A DNA stretch of 7,374 nt, taken from contig JAEYRR010000235.1 in assembly GCA_023435505.1 (NCBI GenBank), positions 1-7,374 on the forward strand. The letters are read 5' to 3'. A program made the translations under genes and the position numbers. How positions within the stretch are numbered: the stretch's first letter is position 1; each line of letters opens with the position of its first letter. A model generated the notes under the pieces. That model was not told the origin of the DNA and did no database searches. It saw only the letters and a list, made by a program, of their open reading frames with translations. Of the stretch, positions 5,359 to 7,374 are shown one piece after another. The stretch is from Bacillota bacterium. Its GTDB lineage: Bacteria > Bacillota > Clostridia > Lachnospirales > Lachnospiraceae.

Positions 5359-7374
5359 ATGCTTCAAATACAAAATATAAGTAAAACGTATAAAACAGGG
5401 GACTTAATCCAGATTGCTTTGGATGAGGTCAATTTAAATCTACGGGATAATGAGTTTGTCGCTGTATTAGGCCCTAGTGGTTCCGGTAAGACCACCCTAC
5501 TGAATGTTATCGGTGGTTTAGATCGCTACGATAGTGGTGATCTTATTATCAATGGGATCTCAACCAAAAAGTACAAGTCAAAAGACTGGGATTCCTATAG
5601 AAACCATACAATCGGATTTGTTTTCCAAAGCTATAACTTAATCCCTCACCAATCCATACTGGCCAATGTAGAACTAGCTCTTACCATCTCCGGTATTAAA
5701 CGTTCTGAGAGAAGAAAACGAGCAAAACAGGCCTTGGAGCAAGTAGGCCTTGGAGACCAGCTTCACAAACGTCCTAATCAGATGTCAGGAGGACAGATTC
5801 AGCGTGTTGCAATAGCCAGAGCGTTAGTGAACGATCCGGATATCCTTCTTGCTGATGAGCCAACTGGAGCCTTAGATAGTGAAACCAGTACTCAGGTAAT
5901 GAATCTATTAAAAGAAGTAGCAAAGGATCGACTTGTTGTTATGGTTACCCATAACCCTGAGTTAGCCAAGGAATATGCTACCCGTATCGTAAAACTTAGA
6001 GACGGCAAGATGATATCCGACTCCAATCCCTATGAAGTCGATGAAACCAATCTTGCTCCGGCTACACATAAAAACATGGGTAAGGCCTCTATGTCCTTTA
6101 AGACTTCTCTTTCCCTCTCTTTCAATAATCTTCGTACAAAAAAGGGAAGAACCATCTTAACAGCCTTCGCTGGATCCATCGGAATTATTGGTATTGCCCT
6201 TATTTTATCCCTATCCCATGGTGTTAATTCATATATCGATGATATACAAAAGGATACCATGATATCCTATCCAATCACCATTGAGGCGAAAACTATTGAT
6301 CTTAGCAGTTGGATAGGAAAAAGTAATGATGTTGCTAGTAAAGAGAAAAATCACGATTTAGATAAAGTCTATTCTAATGGAATCGCATTTGAGATGGTTT
6401 CCACTATGACAACAAGTTCGAAAACAAACAACCTGACTGCATTTAAAAAGTATTTGGACAATGAGAAAAGTTCTATTCATAAGTATATAGGCGATAATGG
6501 AATCACGTATTCCTATAATACCAAATTCAGTGTTTTTACCCATGATTCTAATGGGGAACTGGTAAACACGGATGGAAGTACCTTACCTAAATCGAAAAGT
6601 GAAGCTACCTCCATGCTTTCCGGCGATATGCAAGATATGAGCCCTTTTGCTTCCATGACAGGCAGCTCTAAAAATAACTTTATGGAGCTAATTCCTGGCA
6701 CCAATGGGAACCTTATTAGCAATGCTGTTATTGATAAAAATGATTTACTCTATGGCTCCTGGCCTAAAGAATATAATGAAGTTGTACTGATGTTAGATAA
6801 AAATAATGAGATTAGTCAAAAAGCTTTATACGAGCTAGGTATTCTTCCTACCTCTGAGTATAAAGAATTTTTTGAAAAACTCGATTCCGGAGAAGGCATC
6901 AACGTGGAGCCTAAAAGTTGGTCCTATGAGGAGATCTGTAACCAGGAATTTTATCTGCTTCCAGCTTGTGACACTTATGTGAAGAATGAAAATGGTACCT
7001 TCCGTTCAATCGCAGGTGATCAAGCTGAAATCACAGTATTATTAAAGGATGCAGTTAAATTAAAAATTGTTGGCATAATTCGTTCTAACGACGTTAATAC
7101 CTCAGTAACCACTCCTATTGGATACACCCAGGCATTAACTAATTATCTGATTGACTATACCAATAAGAGTGCTGTTGTCCAAGCACAAAATGCTAACAAA
7201 AACATTAACGTACTAAACGGAATTACGTTTGCTCCAAATAATGATGAAACAAAAGTAGAGGATACCAAAAATTATCTATTAAATCTTAAGGTATCTGAAA
7301 AAGCCAAGCTTGCCAAGGAACTTATGCAGAATATGTACGGAGGTGACTCTGATTCCATGGCTGATCTTATGAAC
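5359..7374 (+). CDS. MacB-type ABC transporter, fused ATP-binding and FtsX-like permease protein (partial, N-terminal 672 residues)
   Basis: This is a membrane ABC protein combining an N-terminal ATPase with a permease. The ATPase is complete: Walker A GPSGSGKT (38-45), Q-loop Q90 in VFQSYNL, signature SGGQ (143-146), Walker B ILLADE (162-167), D-loop GALD (170-173) and H-loop H198. It belongs to the LolD/MacB/FtsE group. A linker follows, then one hydrophobic membrane span (about 266-288, after KKGRT). Beyond it is a long hydrophilic Ser/Thr/Asn-rich region, presumably extracytoplasmic, still open at the window end. The remaining FtsX-type spans must lie beyond. Typical proteins of this build exceed 1000 residues in Firmicutes. 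The ATG at 5359 has AAAGGAG 7 nt upstream. Such MacB-like mechanotransmission transporters often act in peptide or antibiotic export or resistance, or in envelope functions; the substrate cannot be told here. It is divergent from the DUF6323 unit. Confidence 0.9.
   Translation, partial: MLQIQNISKTYKTGDLIQIALDEVNLNLRDNEFVAVLGPSGSGKTTLLNVIGGLDRYDSGDLIINGISTKKYKSKDWDSYRNHTIGFVFQSYNLIPHQSILANVELALTISGIKRSERRKRAKQALEQVGLGDQLHKRPNQMSGGQIQRVAIARALVNDPDILLADEPTGALDSETSTQVMNLLKEVAKDRLVVMVTHNPELAKEYATRIVKLRDGKMISDSNPYEVDETNLAPATHKNMGKASMSFKTSLSLSFNNLRTKKGRTILTAFAGSIGIIGIALILSLSHGVNSYIDDIQKDTMISYPITIEAKTIDLSSWIGKSNDVASKEKNHDLDKVYSNGIAFEMVSTMTTSSKTNNLTAFKKYLDNEKSSIHKYIGDNGITYSYNTKFSVFTHDSNGELVNTDGSTLPKSKSEATSMLSGDMQDMSPFASMTGSSKNNFMELIPGTNGNLISNAVIDKNDLLYGSWPKEYNEVVLMLDKNNEISQKALYELGILPTSEYKEFFEKLDSGEGINVEPKSWSYEEICNQEFYLLPACDTYVKNENGTFRSIAGDQAEITVLLKDAVKLKIVGIIRSNDVNTSVTTPIGYTQALTNYLIDYTNKSAVVQAQNANKNINVLNGITFAPNNDETKVEDTKNYLLNLKVSEKAKLAKELMQNMYGGDSDSMADLMN

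Noticed and set aside
1..7374. CRISPR arrays, insertion sequences, tRNA genes and prophage or integrase signs.
   Set aside because: No repeat-spacer periodicity, transposase fragments, terminal inverted repeats or tRNA cloverleaf were seen in the non-coding stretches.

Overview
This is an AT-rich window whose gene content and proteins look like an anaerobic, hydrogen-metabolising Clostridia member, most likely Lachnospiraceae or a relative. The evidence is a complete [FeFe]-hydrogenase maturation cluster, strong AGGAGG-type ribosome sites with some TTG starts, a DUF6323/DUF6179 pair of the kind known from Clostridia, and a Gram-positive-style fused ABC ATPase/permease. The taxonomic call is an inference from gene content.

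Layout. Positions 1-3391, minus strand, hold one operon in the order TM1266-type regulator (3391-3146), hydE (3107-2001), hydG (2011-590) and hydF (569 to beyond position 1, truncated by the window). Together HydE, HydG and HydF build the organometallic 2Fe subcluster of the H-cluster and deliver it to the hydrogenase HydA, which is not in this window. Spacing is tight, and hydE and hydG overlap by 11 nt.

Positions 3392-3732 contain no gene but are rich in signals. There is a good minus-strand promoter (TTGACA, 17 nt, TAAATT), then a structured leader of roughly 160 nt, then a strong intrinsic terminator that lies before the first gene of the hyd operon. No good promoter is visible between that terminator and the gene. 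The arrangement looks like transcription attenuation (riboswitch or protein/RNA-controlled) of hydrogenase maturation. I could not assign the leader to a known riboswitch class, and it is the best discovery candidate here.

Positions 3733-5067, minus strand, hold a two-gene unit of unknown function (DUF6323-like, then DUF6179-like), with its own near-consensus promoter at 5091-5118.

Positions 5083-5358 are a divergent intergenic region. Two back-to-back promoters have -35 boxes 3 bp apart. The plus-strand one runs immediately into a hairpin followed by a T-tract. A second plus-strand promoter nearer the gene overlaps a small dyad.

Positions 5359-7374, plus strand, encode the first 672 residues of a MacB-type ABC transporter with fused ATPase and FtsX-like permease. 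It runs off the right end within its large extracytoplasmic domain.
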